In this document: piece by piece, positions 51,714 to 60,378 of the stretch | Layout: each line of letters begins with the position of its first letter | Position numbering within the stretch: the stretch's first letter is position 1 | DNA from: Lentimicrobiaceae bacterium | Lineage (GTDB): Bacteria > Bacteroidota > Bacteroidia > Bacteroidales > JAGNHN01 | Assembly (NCBI GenBank): GCA_018001695.1 | Contig: JAGNHN010000005.1 | Location: forward strand, 1-64,000 | DNA length: 64,000 bases | Direction: 5' to 3' | The notes under the pieces: generated by a model | Told to the model about the DNA's origin: nothing | Database searches by the model: none | Seen by the model: only the letters and a program-made list of their open reading frames with translations | Translations under genes and position numbers: made by a program

Positions 51714-54700
51714 TTAAAAGGTTAAGTTAAGGCTGAACCCGTATGAGGTCGTCTGCGGCAGTGACATATAGTCCATACCACTGGTCATATTACCTTGACC
51801 CTGTGAAGCTTCCGGATCAAAGTAGGGCAGTTCTGACCAGAGGATGATGTTTCTGGCCACGAAACCGATTTGAGCATTGGTCAGTTTCAGGTAGGAGATG
51901 TACTTCTTAGGCAGGTTGTAGTTGATACCCAGTTCCCTGATCTTTACAAAGCCTGTTCCATAAATATGGGCTTCGCTGAGCGCATCGAGAACGCTGGAAT
52001 ACAAGGTCTGATAAGCAAGGGCATCGTTTGGACCACCACGTACGATGTTGTTGGGCTGTCCATTGGCAAGATACCCATCATAGATGAAGGTGGATTCACG
52101 GTCTTCAGTGCGTTTGGAGGTACCATAGAGGTCCATCAGACGGTTGGTACCGCTGTACATCTGGCCACCCTTCTTCCAGTCGATCTGAGCAAAGATGTTG
52201 ATGTCTTTCAACACTTTGAAGTTGTTGGTCCAACTCAGGATGAAGTCAGGGGAAACAACGCCGATCTTACCAAACTCACCAACCATGGGGAGACCATAGC
52301 CTGGGTCATTGGGGTCTTCGTTCACCAGGATGCGTCCTTCGGAATCTTTGACATACATTTCACCGTAGATAGCGGGATAGATATCACCGGCAGATGCACG
52401 GATGTTCGGTGTTACATAACCACCGAGTGCAATGTTTTCCACACCTTCTGCCAGTTCTACGACTTCATTCACAATCTTGCTGAAGTTGAACGTCATGTCC
52501 CATTCCAGGTTCTTCATCTTAATGGGTTTCAGGCTGAGGATGATCTCATGACCAATGCCTTTCATTTCTCCGGCATTGACGACCATCTGGGCGAATCCGG
52601 TGGATCCGGCCATCGGAACGGCGAAGATCTGGTCCTTGGCAACCTGGTTGAAGAAACTGTAGTCCAGGCCGATTCTGTTGTTCAGGAAGCGAAGATCAAA
52701 CCCGAGTTCCAGTGTGTTTGTATTCTGGGGTTTGAGGTCGGGAGAATACAGTGTTTCGCTGTATTTGTAACCGGTCACACCCAGCCAGGGATACACAATA
52801 CCATTGGTAAGGAAGCCGCTGTTGGCACCACCCTGCACGAAGTAAGGATCTGCAAGGAATTCGGTGGCTGCCTGTCCGACCTGTGCATAAGAGATACGGG
52901 CCTTGCCGAAGGAGAGAATCTTGTTATCCTGAAGGGCATCCAGTTCGGTGAACACCCATGCCAGTGAAGTGGAAGGATAGAAGAACGTACGGTTGTCCCT
53001 GGGCATGGAGGACACGATGTCCTGACGGCCGGTCAGGTTGAAGTAGAACATATTCATATAATCCAGGTTGAGGTTACCGAAGAAACCTGCTGTTCTCCTG
53101 TTATATGTGTTGTAGCTGGAATTCTTGATGTTGGTATTGGCGAGGTTCTTCCAGCCCGGGGTGGTGAAGTTATTACCATTGGATCTGTAGAATTCGCTGT
53201 GGTTGTGGTCGATTTCATTTCCGACGACGAGATTTCCTTTCAGGTTGTCAGAGAAGTTATGGGAGAAAGTAGCTGTGAGCAGTGAGTTGACCACCCTTCT
53301 GGTTACCCCGTAGTTGTCGATGATACCGCCGGTAGGAGCAACATAGGCATACACAGGGTTGTTGGGTGTCGGGTACTGGGCTGCCGTTGGCAGGTCACCC
53401 TGTCCCATTTCTGTGTATTCTGCATTGTCGGTGGTATACTGGTCAACACCCAACTGATAACGGATGCTCACCCAGGAAGCCGGAACAAATTCAAGATAAC
53501 CATTTCCGAAGAAACGCTTGGTGGCCTCACGGTAGCTGCTATTTTCCAGTACCCAGTAGGGGTTCTTACCGACGGCGCCTCTGCGGTAGCTGATCTGACG
53601 GTATTTGCCGTTGGTTCCTTCCTGATTGTATGGTGTTCCAACCAGGTCATAGGATGGAGGAGCACCATAAACGGTGAACAGCCAGCTGTCGTTACCTGAA
53701 GGCAGCTTGTCGATCTTGGAATCAGCGTAATTACCGGCAAAACCCATGTTCCATTTGGGGTTCATTTTGAAATCCCCGGCCATCTTGGCGGTATACCTTT
53801 CCATACCGGTTTCCTTGATGATACCGGTCTGGTTCGTGCTACCGAAGCCGAAGGAGTAGTTCCCCATGCTGGTGGCGTTGCTGATATTAATGCTGTTGTT
53901 ATAGGTGTACCCGTTATTGTCATAGAATCCTTCCGGGTTGTTGTATGCGGTAGGAGTTACCCATTTCCCTTTGTATGGATCAAAGAACTGGCCTTCGAAG
54001 CCGGGATAATTGTTGCCGCCATAAGTTGTGTTCTTGGGAAGATCGGTGATCTTGGGCCCCCATGAGAAGGAGTTCGCTGCAGCAAAGGCACCGTTGAACC
54101 CCTGTGCATAGGTTTGCTGTACTTCAGGAAGCCTCGAGATATTGTCGATCGTCATGCTGCTGCTGAAGTTGACAACAGGTCTACCCATGCCGGCTGCGGC
54201 TTTTCCTTTTTTGGTGGTGATGATGATCACACCATTGGAAGCGCGCATTCCATAGAGTGCAGCAGCGGCCTGGCCCTTCAGGACGTTGATGGATTCAATG
54301 TCGTTCGGGTCGATATCCGCAGCGCGGTTTGAATAGGCGGCGCCTGTGACGTTGGATGCATAGTCATTGGTACTCGTGATCGGCAGTCCGTCCACTACAT
54401 ACAAAGGTGTATTGTCTCCGCTGAACGACCTTGCACCACGGATGAAGATCTGTGCCGGTGCACCGGGCATCCCGCTGGACTGCCTGACCTGAACCCCCGC
54501 GAACTTACCTGAGAGGGTAGTCTGGATGTTAGGGTTGGCAGCACGTGACATTTCAACACCGGAGGCTTCCTGAACGGCATACCCCAGGGATTTCTTTTCA
54601 CGGCTGATACCCAGTGCGGTAACGACCACACCCTCGATGTCCAAAACATCTGGGTCAAGTGTAACATTGATCGTTTTCTGGTTGCCAATGGCTACTTCCT

Positions 54701-54941
54701 TGGTTTTCATCCCGACAAAGGAGAATACCAGGATGCGGCCGCTACCCGGCACCTGCAGGCTGTACTTCCCGTCCAGGTCCGTGGTCATACCAACCGTAGT
54801 ACCCTTTACAAGTACAGTGGCTCCCGGGATAGGCTTGCCATCCTCCGAACTGGAAACCGTACCTGTAACGGTAACTTGCGCCAAAACTACCTGCATTCCG
54901 GCAAAAATCAGGAGTGCAAGCATCATCATAAATTTTCTCAT
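51714..54941 (-). CDS. SusC/RagA TonB-dependent outer-membrane transporter
   Basis: 1075 residues: signal peptide (GMQVVLAQ), a carboxypeptidase-like beta domain (TVTGTVSSSEDGKPIPGATVLV...FSFVGM), a TonB-linked plug (GVQVRQSSGMPGAPAQIFIRGARSFSGDNTPLYVVDG with NVLKGQAAAALYGMRASNGVIIITT), and a 22-strand barrel ending SFNLTF. It imports large nutrients with SusD. The operon has no ECF sigma or SusR-type regulator next to it. Confidence 0.94.
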   Translation of the reverse strand: MRKFMMMLALLIFAGMQVVLAQVTVTGTVSSSEDGKPIPGATVLVKGTTVGMTTDLDGKYSLQVPGSGRILVFSFVGMKTKEVAIGNQKTINVTLDPDVLDIEGVVVTALGISREKKSLGYAVQEASGVEMSRAANPNIQTTLSGKFAGVQVRQSSGMPGAPAQIFIRGARSFSGDNTPLYVVDGLPITSTNDYASNVTGAAYSNRAADIDPNDIESINVLKGQAAAALYGMRASNGVIIITTKKGKAAAGMGRPVVNFSSSMTIDNISRLPEVQQTYAQGFNGAFAAANSFSWGPKITDLPKNTTYGGNNYPGFEGQFFDPYKGKWVTPTAYNNPEGFYDNNGYTYNNSINISNATSMGNYSFGFGSTNQTGIIKETGMERYTAKMAGDFKMNPKWNMGFAGNYADSKIDKLPSGNDSWLFTVYGAPPSYDLVGTPYNQEGTNGKYRQISYRRGAVGKNPYWVLENSSYREATKRFFGNGYLEFVPASWVSIRYQLGVDQYTTDNAEYTEMGQGDLPTAAQYPTPNNPVYAYVAPTGGIIDNYGVTRRVVNSLLTATFSHNFSDNLKGNLVVGNEIDHNHSEFYRSNGNNFTTPGWKNLANTNIKNSSYNTYNRRTAGFFGNLNLDYMNMFYFNLTGRQDIVSSMPRDNRTFFYPSTSLAWVFTELDALQDNKILSFGKARISYAQVGQAATEFLADPYFVQGGANSGFLTNGIVYPWLGVTGYKYSETLYSPDLKPQNTNTLELGFDLRFLNNRIGLDYSFFNQVAKDQIFAVPMAGSTGFAQMVVNAGEMKGIGHEIILSLKPIKMKNLEWDMTFNFSKIVNEVVELAEGVENIALGGYVTPNIRASAGDIYPAIYGEMYVKDSEGRILVNEDPNDPGYGLPMVGEFGKIGVVSPDFILSWTNNFKVLKDINIFAQIDWKKGGQMYSGTNRLMDLYGTSKRTEDRESTFIYDGYLANGQPNNIVRGGPNDALAYQTLYSSVLDALSEAHIYGTGFVKIRELGINYNLPKKYISYLKLTNAQIGFVARNIILWSELPYFDPEASQGQGNMTSGMDYMSLPQTTSYGFSLNLTF

Positions 54942-55310
54942 AATCGATAGGTTTTGGTTAGAAATGGTTAAACATTAAGGTCAATATAAAGATAGATCAC
55001 CTTGTAGTGATCCCGGCAACGCATTGGTTACAATGACATAAACGGCATGCTAATCCCACTCTTTCGTACGTAAATCCCTGCAATATGGGTGCAAGTTATG
55101 CCAAATTGTGATTTGACGCAAGGTTTTTTAACAAAAAAATAATACTGGCTTAACAGCTGGTGTCGAAATGCCATCTTGTTCAATGACAGTCGATAAGAAA
55201 AGACAGATGGCGCGTATTAACAATATCAGAAAGCAAATGGATTATCATCGCTTTCCATTGAACGGCTTTGAAAAGGCCAGATTTGCGTTACAACCTGGAA
55301 AAAGGCCGGA
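54942..55310. other. Non-coding leader upstream of the SusC gene
   Basis: A 369-base stretch with no supported gene between SusC and the lyase. It holds a GATCAC/GTGATC inverted repeat (54995-55012) and a CAAAT/ATTTG repeat (55102-55115), each possibly a regulatory site. No exact -7 box was found; TATATTG, one T short, lies at about 54982. Downstream of the lyase stop no clear terminator is seen. Confidence 0.5.
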
Positions 55311-56834
55311 TTATTTCAACGAACCAATGGCTGCTTCAACGGTTTCCAGGATCTCACCCGATTTGACCAAGGCTTTCATGGCGTTGTGATCATTGTATAA
55401 CGGCCTGTCCACATCCAGAAAATCGACGTATTTTCTGATGACGCTATGGGCGGTTGTTGTCCCTTTTCCAAAAGCATACTCCCTGAAATCCAAAGCCTGG
55501 GCTGCGGCCATCATTTCTATTCCCAACACACCATAAGCGTTGTCCATGATCTGGAAATTCTTCAAAGCAGTATTCATGCCCATCGATACAAAGTCTTCCT
55601 GGTCAGCAGCAGCCGGAATCGACTGTATCGAAGCCGGCATGCTCAGGATCCTTTGTTCGACAATCTGCATATCAGCGGTATATTGGCTCAGCATCAGGCC
55701 GGAAAACATCCCTGCTCCCTTGGTTAGAAAAGCCGGCAGTCCGACACTCAAGGCAGGGTTATTCAACCTGTTCATCCGGCGTTCTGACAAGACACTGACC
55801 ATCGTGATCGCTGCACCGGCCATGTCCATGGGCAACGACACCGGCGAACCCTGGAAGTTGGCACCCGAGAGCTGGAGGTTTTCCTCCGGGAAGAAGATGG
55901 GGTTATCTCCGACACCATTTAACTCTATTTCGACCTGTGACCTGGCAAACACCAGGGCGTCGTGGGCAGCCCCGATGACCTGGGGCGTGCTCCGCATGGA
56001 ATAGGCATCCTGCACCTTGCATTTAACCCGGCCATCCATTAGGTCGCCGCCTTCAACCATCTTCCGGATGGCACGCGCAGATCTCACTGCTCCTGCAAAT
56101 CCCCGGACACTATGAATCCGGTCATTGTATGGCTTCATGTTGGCTTTCAATGCCTCCAGCGACATTGCTGCGGCGATCTCAGCCTGCCGCAGCCAACGAT
56201 CCGCATCATATAGAAATAACGCGCTCATGGCTGTAAGTACATTGGACCCATTGATCGTTGCCAGTCCATCCCTGGCCTGCAGCCCGGGAACCGGGATCCC
56301 GGCCCTGTCCAGGGCTTCCCTGCCTTCCAGCAATTCTCCCTGATAATAGGCCTGACCCTCTCCCATCATCAATAATGCAATCTGTGACATAGGCGCCAGA
56401 TCACCGCACGCGCCAACTGAACCCTTGGTGCATACATAGGGTGTTACACCCTTGTTCAGCATTTCCACCAATGTCTGGGTTATCTCCGGCCTGCAGCCTG
56501 AGTTGCCGTGGGCATGAACGTTTATCCTCCCCAACATGGCACCCCTAACCCAGTCCAAAGGCATGGGATCACCAATGCCGGCTGCATGATTGTAAATCAG
56601 GTAACGCTGAAACTGCTCAACCTGATCATCCGTCAGTACCACTTCGGAGAACTCACCGATGCCGGTGTTCACGCCATACATGATCTCCCTGGCTGTGATC
56701 TTGGCCTCCAGCATGGCCCTGCATTTCATAATGCGTTCAAGAGCTTCAGGATGTAAAGTAACTGTTTCACCATGCCGTGCTACCTGCACGACATGCTCAA
56801 TGGTAAGTCCGTTTCCTGTGATTACGAGTGCCAT
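55311..56834 (-). CDS. Aromatic amino acid ammonia-lyase/aminomutase with Ala-Cys-Gly MIO triad
   Basis: 507 residues of the HAL/PAL/TAL superfamily. The core motif reads GSVGACGDLAP: the MIO-forming triad is Ala142-Cys143-Gly144 instead of Ala-Ser-Gly. The Tyr of the catalytic loop is present in MYGVNTGIG, and the substrate-pocket motif NHAAGIG keeps His as in histidine lyases, but the C-terminal ADQEDFVSMG differs from the QEDHVS of HutH. The reaction is elimination of ammonia from an aromatic or histidine-like amino acid, or a 2,3-shift if it is an aminomutase. In HutH a Ser-to-Cys change keeps activity. The start at 56834 is chosen over GTG 56888, which would add 18 unrelated residues. 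Confidence 0.85.
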   Translation of the reverse strand: MALVITGNGLTIEHVVQVARHGETVTLHPEALERIMKCRAMLEAKITAREIMYGVNTGIGEFSEVVLTDDQVEQFQRYLIYNHAAGIGDPMPLDWVRGAMLGRINVHAHGNSGCRPEITQTLVEMLNKGVTPYVCTKGSVGACGDLAPMSQIALLMMGEGQAYYQGELLEGREALDRAGIPVPGLQARDGLATINGSNVLTAMSALFLYDADRWLRQAEIAAAMSLEALKANMKPYNDRIHSVRGFAGAVRSARAIRKMVEGGDLMDGRVKCKVQDAYSMRSTPQVIGAAHDALVFARSQVEIELNGVGDNPIFFPEENLQLSGANFQGSPVSLPMDMAGAAITMVSVLSERRMNRLNNPALSVGLPAFLTKGAGMFSGLMLSQYTADMQIVEQRILSMPASIQSIPAAADQEDFVSMGMNTALKNFQIMDNAYGVLGIEMMAAAQALDFREYAFGKGTTTAHSVIRKYVDFLDVDRPLYNDHNAMKALVKSGEILETVEAAIGSLK

Positions 56835-56987
56835 ATGATTTGGTTTTGAAAGATGTCTGACAGGTTTTCTGGATGAATGTGATGCCACCTACGCTTATGA
56901 TTTCACAAAGCAACAAAATTCATATGACCTTAAAAAATATTTAATACATGGGGATTAGCTTAACGGATCATGAGCCCTTGCTATTTG

Positions 56988-56995
56988 TAATTTTG
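56988..56995 (+). promoter_or_regulatory. -7 box of the thioredoxin-like gene
   Basis: TAATTTTG, 18 bases before the ATG at 57013. Confidence 0.5.
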
Positions 56996-57012
56996 CGCCC
57001 TGATAAGCTATT

Positions 57013-57360
57013 ATGGAAATCATGTTGTTGAAAGAAACGGATACCCTGGAAGATATTCGCAGCATAATCGCTTCACACCCGGCGGTTATGCTCTACTTCT
57101 ATAACGATCAGTGTCAGCCCTGTATGAGCCTGCGTCCGAAAGTGGAGGCCTTGCTGAAAGAAGAATTTGAAAAATTCAGGCTGGTGTATATCAACGGGTT
57201 TGAACACCCTCAGCTATCGGCCAGCTTCATGGTATTCAGCCATCCCACACTGATCATCTTCCTGGATGGGAATGAATATATCCGCGAAAGCAAGTATGTC
57301 TCTATAGCGCAACTGGAGCGGGCCATCAGAAGGCCGTATGAACTGCTCTTTGCATCCTGA
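57013..57360 (+). CDS. Thioredoxin-like protein
   Basis: 115 residues of thioredoxin fold. The active site is CQPC after the strand MLYFYND, and the later cis-Pro is in SHPTLIIFL. It has no signal peptide and should act in the cytoplasm, perhaps as a disulfide reductase for an unknown partner. It stands alone between two lyase genes, with convergent hutH 12 bases downstream. Confidence 0.85.
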   Translation: MEIMLLKETDTLEDIRSIIASHPAVMLYFYNDQCQPCMSLRPKVEALLKEEFEKFRLVYINGFEHPQLSASFMVFSHPTLIIFLDGNEYIRESKYVSIAQLERAIRRPYELLFAS

Positions 57361-57372
57361 ACCCTGAAGCCA

Positions 57373-58899
57373 TCAGAGTTTGTATATCGACGTATCTTCT
57401 CCGGGCAATACAACAGGGCATTGCTGCAAAAAGGTGATGGACGTCCGGATATCCGTATACATTATTTTATCCTGTGTTACAAAGGCAACATTCTCCCGGT
57501 ATAAGGCGAGGAAATCTTCCAATACCTGGCTGGTCCTGGACGGTCTTCTGAAATCCATGGCCTGTGCAGCATTATAGAGTTCAATGGCAAGGATACGCTC
57601 CAGGTTTTCCAGAACTCTGTAAGCTTTAGTGGCAGCATTGGCACCCATACTCACATGGTCTTCCTGCCCCTGTGAAGACTCAATGGAATCAACGGACGCC
57701 GGGGTGCAAAGCTGCTTATTCTGACTAACCATCGAGGCTGCCGTGTACTGAGGGATCATAAACCCCGAATTCAGGCCTGGATTGGCGACAAGGAAGGGCG
57801 GAAGTCCACGCTTACCTGCCAGCAGTTGATAGGTGCGCCGTTCACTGATATTGCCCAGTTCGGCCATTGCAATGCTCAGGTTGTCAAGGGCCAGGGCCAG
57901 AGGCTGTCCATGGAAATTCCCGGCCGAGATGATCAGGTCTTCGTCAGGAAAGATGGTGGGATTGTCGGTGACGGAATTGATCTCTTTGCGGAAAACATAG
58001 GACACATAATTAATAGAGTCCTTGGTGGCACCATGCACCTGGGGTATACAACGGAAAGAATAGGGGTCCTGAACATGGACTTTGTACCTGTTGATCAGCT
58101 GGCTGCCTTCCAACAGGCGCATGATGCGTTCCGCAGTCCGGATCTGCCCTTTGTGCGGGCGTATGGCCTGTATGAGTGGATGAAAAGGCTCCAGCCTGCC
58201 ATCGAAAGCATCCAGGCTGATGGCCGCGATAATATCTGCAAGGCGGCTGAGTTTGAATACCCGCAGACAACTCCAGACCCCATAGGCGCTCATGAACTGG
58301 GTACCATTCAATAGCGCCAGTCCAGCCTTAGACCTGAGTTCGATGGGTTCCCACCCCAGTTCTGCGTAAACTTCAGCAGTCGGCCGCTTCTTGTCCTGGT
58401 ACCATACATCTCCCAATCCCAGCAAGGGGAGTGAGAGATGGGCAAGGGGGGCCAGATCGCCAGAGGCTCCAAGGGATCCTGATTCATATACCACCGGCAG
58501 AATGTCATGGTTGAAGAAATCAATCAGACGCTGAACCGTATGGGGATGCACCCCGGAATGCCCATAGGAGAGGGATTGTATTTTGAGCAACAGCATGAGC
58601 TTCACGATGATGCGTGGGACCTCTGCCCCGGTTCCGCAGGCATGCGACATGACCAGGTTTCGCTGAAGCTGACCAAGGTCCTCCCGCGAAATCTTGCGGT
58701 CATACAAGGCCCCGAAACCGGTATTCACCCCGTAAATGGGCTCCTGGGTCTCGTCCATCTTGCGGTCCAGGTATTCCCGGCAGTGCCGGATGCGCTGCAG
58801 GCTGTCATCAGAAAGTGCCAGCAGGGAATGTTGGGTCAGAATCCTGTCAATATCCTCAAAATCCAGAGGGGCGGCAGAAATGAAGTGTGTATATGGCAT
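57373..58899 (-). CDS. hutH: Histidine ammonia-lyase
   Basis: 508 residues. The MIO triad Ala145-Ser146-Gly147 is in GSLGASGDLAP; YGVNTGFG holds the catalytic Tyr, and SSQGQEDHVSMG matches the histidine-specific region of HutH. It converts histidine to urocanate, the first step of histidine use. hutU, hutI and a formiminotransferase are not in the window. It lies 12 bases after hisS, an odd pairing of synthesis-side and breakdown-side histidine genes in one transcript. Confidence 0.9.
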   Translation of the reverse strand: MPYTHFISAAPLDFEDIDRILTQHSLLALSDDSLQRIRHCREYLDRKMDETQEPIYGVNTGFGALYDRKISREDLGQLQRNLVMSHACGTGAEVPRIIVKLMLLLKIQSLSYGHSGVHPHTVQRLIDFFNHDILPVVYESGSLGASGDLAPLAHLSLPLLGLGDVWYQDKKRPTAEVYAELGWEPIELRSKAGLALLNGTQFMSAYGVWSCLRVFKLSRLADIIAAISLDAFDGRLEPFHPLIQAIRPHKGQIRTAERIMRLLEGSQLINRYKVHVQDPYSFRCIPQVHGATKDSINYVSYVFRKEINSVTDNPTIFPDEDLIISAGNFHGQPLALALDNLSIAMAELGNISERRTYQLLAGKRGLPPFLVANPGLNSGFMIPQYTAASMVSQNKQLCTPASVDSIESSQGQEDHVSMGANAATKAYRVLENLERILAIELYNAAQAMDFRRPSRTSQVLEDFLALYRENVAFVTQDKIMYTDIRTSITFLQQCPVVLPGEDTSIYKL

Positions 58900-58911
58900 G
58901 AAAAAATGTTG

Positions 58912-60285
58912 TCAGATAGTTCGTAACATATTTATCAGCTGATCCTGTGGAATGGTCGTCTGTTGTCCGTCTTTCATGTTCTTGACAGTGACCTTGCCTT
59001 CCATCCGCTCTTGTTCTCCGGTCAGGATGACGTATTGAACCTGCAAGGTATCGGCATAGGACAGTTGTTTCTTGATTTTGGCCGCCTCGGGATACAACAT
59101 CGCGCTCACGCCCTGGTCGCGCAGGGTGCTCATCAGTCTCAGGGCTGTACGTTCCTCCTCTCCGCCAAAATTTACAAACATGGCTTCTACCGATGTCTCC
59201 ATATCCTGAGGAAATCCCTGCAAGGCCAGCAAGGTATCATAGATTCTGTCGGCGCCAAAAGAGATGCCCACGCCTGACATGCCTTCCAGACCAAAGATAC
59301 CCGTCAGGTCATCATAACGTCCACCCCCGCACAAGCTGCCGATTTCATGATCCATGCTGACCACTTCGATGATCGTTCCTGTATAGTAATCAAGGCCACG
59401 GGCCAGGCTCAGATCCAGCTCTACCTGGGTCTGCACGTTCAGAGCTTCGATGTATGATAAGAGCGTTTCCAGCTCCTGGATACCCAGCATACCAGTCTCG
59501 TCTGTTCCAAGGGTGTCGCGAAGCAGGTTCATTCGTTCATTCCGGCTTCCTTTGGCAGTCATCACGGGTACCAGTCGCTCAATACCTTCTTTCTCTATTC
59601 CCCTGGCCTCCATCTCTGCTTTAACCGCTTCCAGGCCGATCTTATCCAGTTTATCCAGCGCGGTGGTCAGCGCAATCATCTTATCCGCCTGCCCGATCAC
59701 ATTGGCCATGCCGGTCAGGATTTTCCGGTTATTGATCCGGATGAGGACCCTCAGCCCCAGCTTCTGGAAGACGGAATCCACCATTTTGATGAGCTCTGCC
59801 TCGTTCAGAAGCGAAGTGCTGCCAATCACATCCGCGTCACATTGATAAAATTCACGGTAACGTCCCTTCTGAGGCTTGTCGGCCCGCCACACGGGTTGCA
59901 TCTGGTAGCGGCGAAACGGAAACTGTATGGCATGCTGATGCTGCACGACGAAGCGGGCAAAGGGTACGGTCAGGTCATAGCGAAGCCCCTTCTCACTGAT
60001 CCTGGCGGCCATCTGCTGTGCACCCAGGCTACTACCCGCTTCTCCGATGCCGCTTGCCTCCAGAAAATTGCCTGAATTCAGGATGCGAAAAAGCAGCTTG
60101 TCTCCTTCCTCACCATATTTTCCCAGCAAAGTGCTGGAAAGCTCCATGGCAGGTGTTTCGATGGGCAGAAAACCAAAGGTTTGGAAAACCTGTTCAATGG
60201 TTCCCAGAATATATTTTCTCCTACGCATCTCGGTAGGAAGAAAGTCGCGGGTGCCTTTGGGGATGGCTGGCTTTTCTTTTGACAT
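58912..60285 (-). CDS. hisS: Histidyl-tRNA synthetase
   Basis: 457 residues, class II: motif 1 region (FGFLPIETPAMELSSTL), motif 2 (RYQMQPVWRADKPQKGRYREFYQCDADVIG) and motif 3 (GVGISFGADRIYDTL); histidine-binding LARGLDYYTGTIIEV and GSLCGGGRYDDL are intact. The C-terminus is the anticodon-binding domain. A -7 box lies 23 bases upstream. It charges tRNA-His. Confidence 0.96.
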   Translation of the reverse strand: MSKEKPAIPKGTRDFLPTEMRRRKYILGTIEQVFQTFGFLPIETPAMELSSTLLGKYGEEGDKLLFRILNSGNFLEASGIGEAGSSLGAQQMAARISEKGLRYDLTVPFARFVVQHQHAIQFPFRRYQMQPVWRADKPQKGRYREFYQCDADVIGSTSLLNEAELIKMVDSVFQKLGLRVLIRINNRKILTGMANVIGQADKMIALTTALDKLDKIGLEAVKAEMEARGIEKEGIERLVPVMTAKGSRNERMNLLRDTLGTDETGMLGIQELETLLSYIEALNVQTQVELDLSLARGLDYYTGTIIEVVSMDHEIGSLCGGGRYDDLTGIFGLEGMSGVGISFGADRIYDTLLALQGFPQDMETSVEAMFVNFGGEEERTALRLMSTLRDQGVSAMLYPEAAKIKKQLSYADTLQVQYVILTGEQERMEGKVTVKNMKDGQQTTIPQDQLINMLRTI

Positions 60286-60307
60286 GGACCATGAGGGTTA
60301 TGCGGGT

Positions 60308-60315
60308 CAAAGGTA
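60308..60315 (-). promoter_or_regulatory. -7 box of hisS-hutH
   Basis: TACCTTTG on the minus strand, 23 bases before the hisS ATG. Confidence 0.5.
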
Positions 60316-60378
60316 CGTAATTGCCATGAATGGCCGGGCCCGGCCATCCCTTAGGCATCAGTTTCTGAAGGGGCAGTT

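Noticed and set aside
50274-54941. A polysaccharide utilisation locus
   Set aside because: No glycosidase, lyase for sugars, sulfatase, sigma factor or hybrid sensor flanks the SusC/SusD pair.
55168-55389. A 73-codon frame on the plus strand upstream of the SusC gene
   Set aside because: It crosses into the lyase gene on the other strand and shows no motif; it is treated as chance.
55311-58899. Two lyase genes as a recent tandem duplication
   Set aside because: The proteins differ strongly in the MIO triad and substrate region and are separated by a divergent thioredoxin-like gene.
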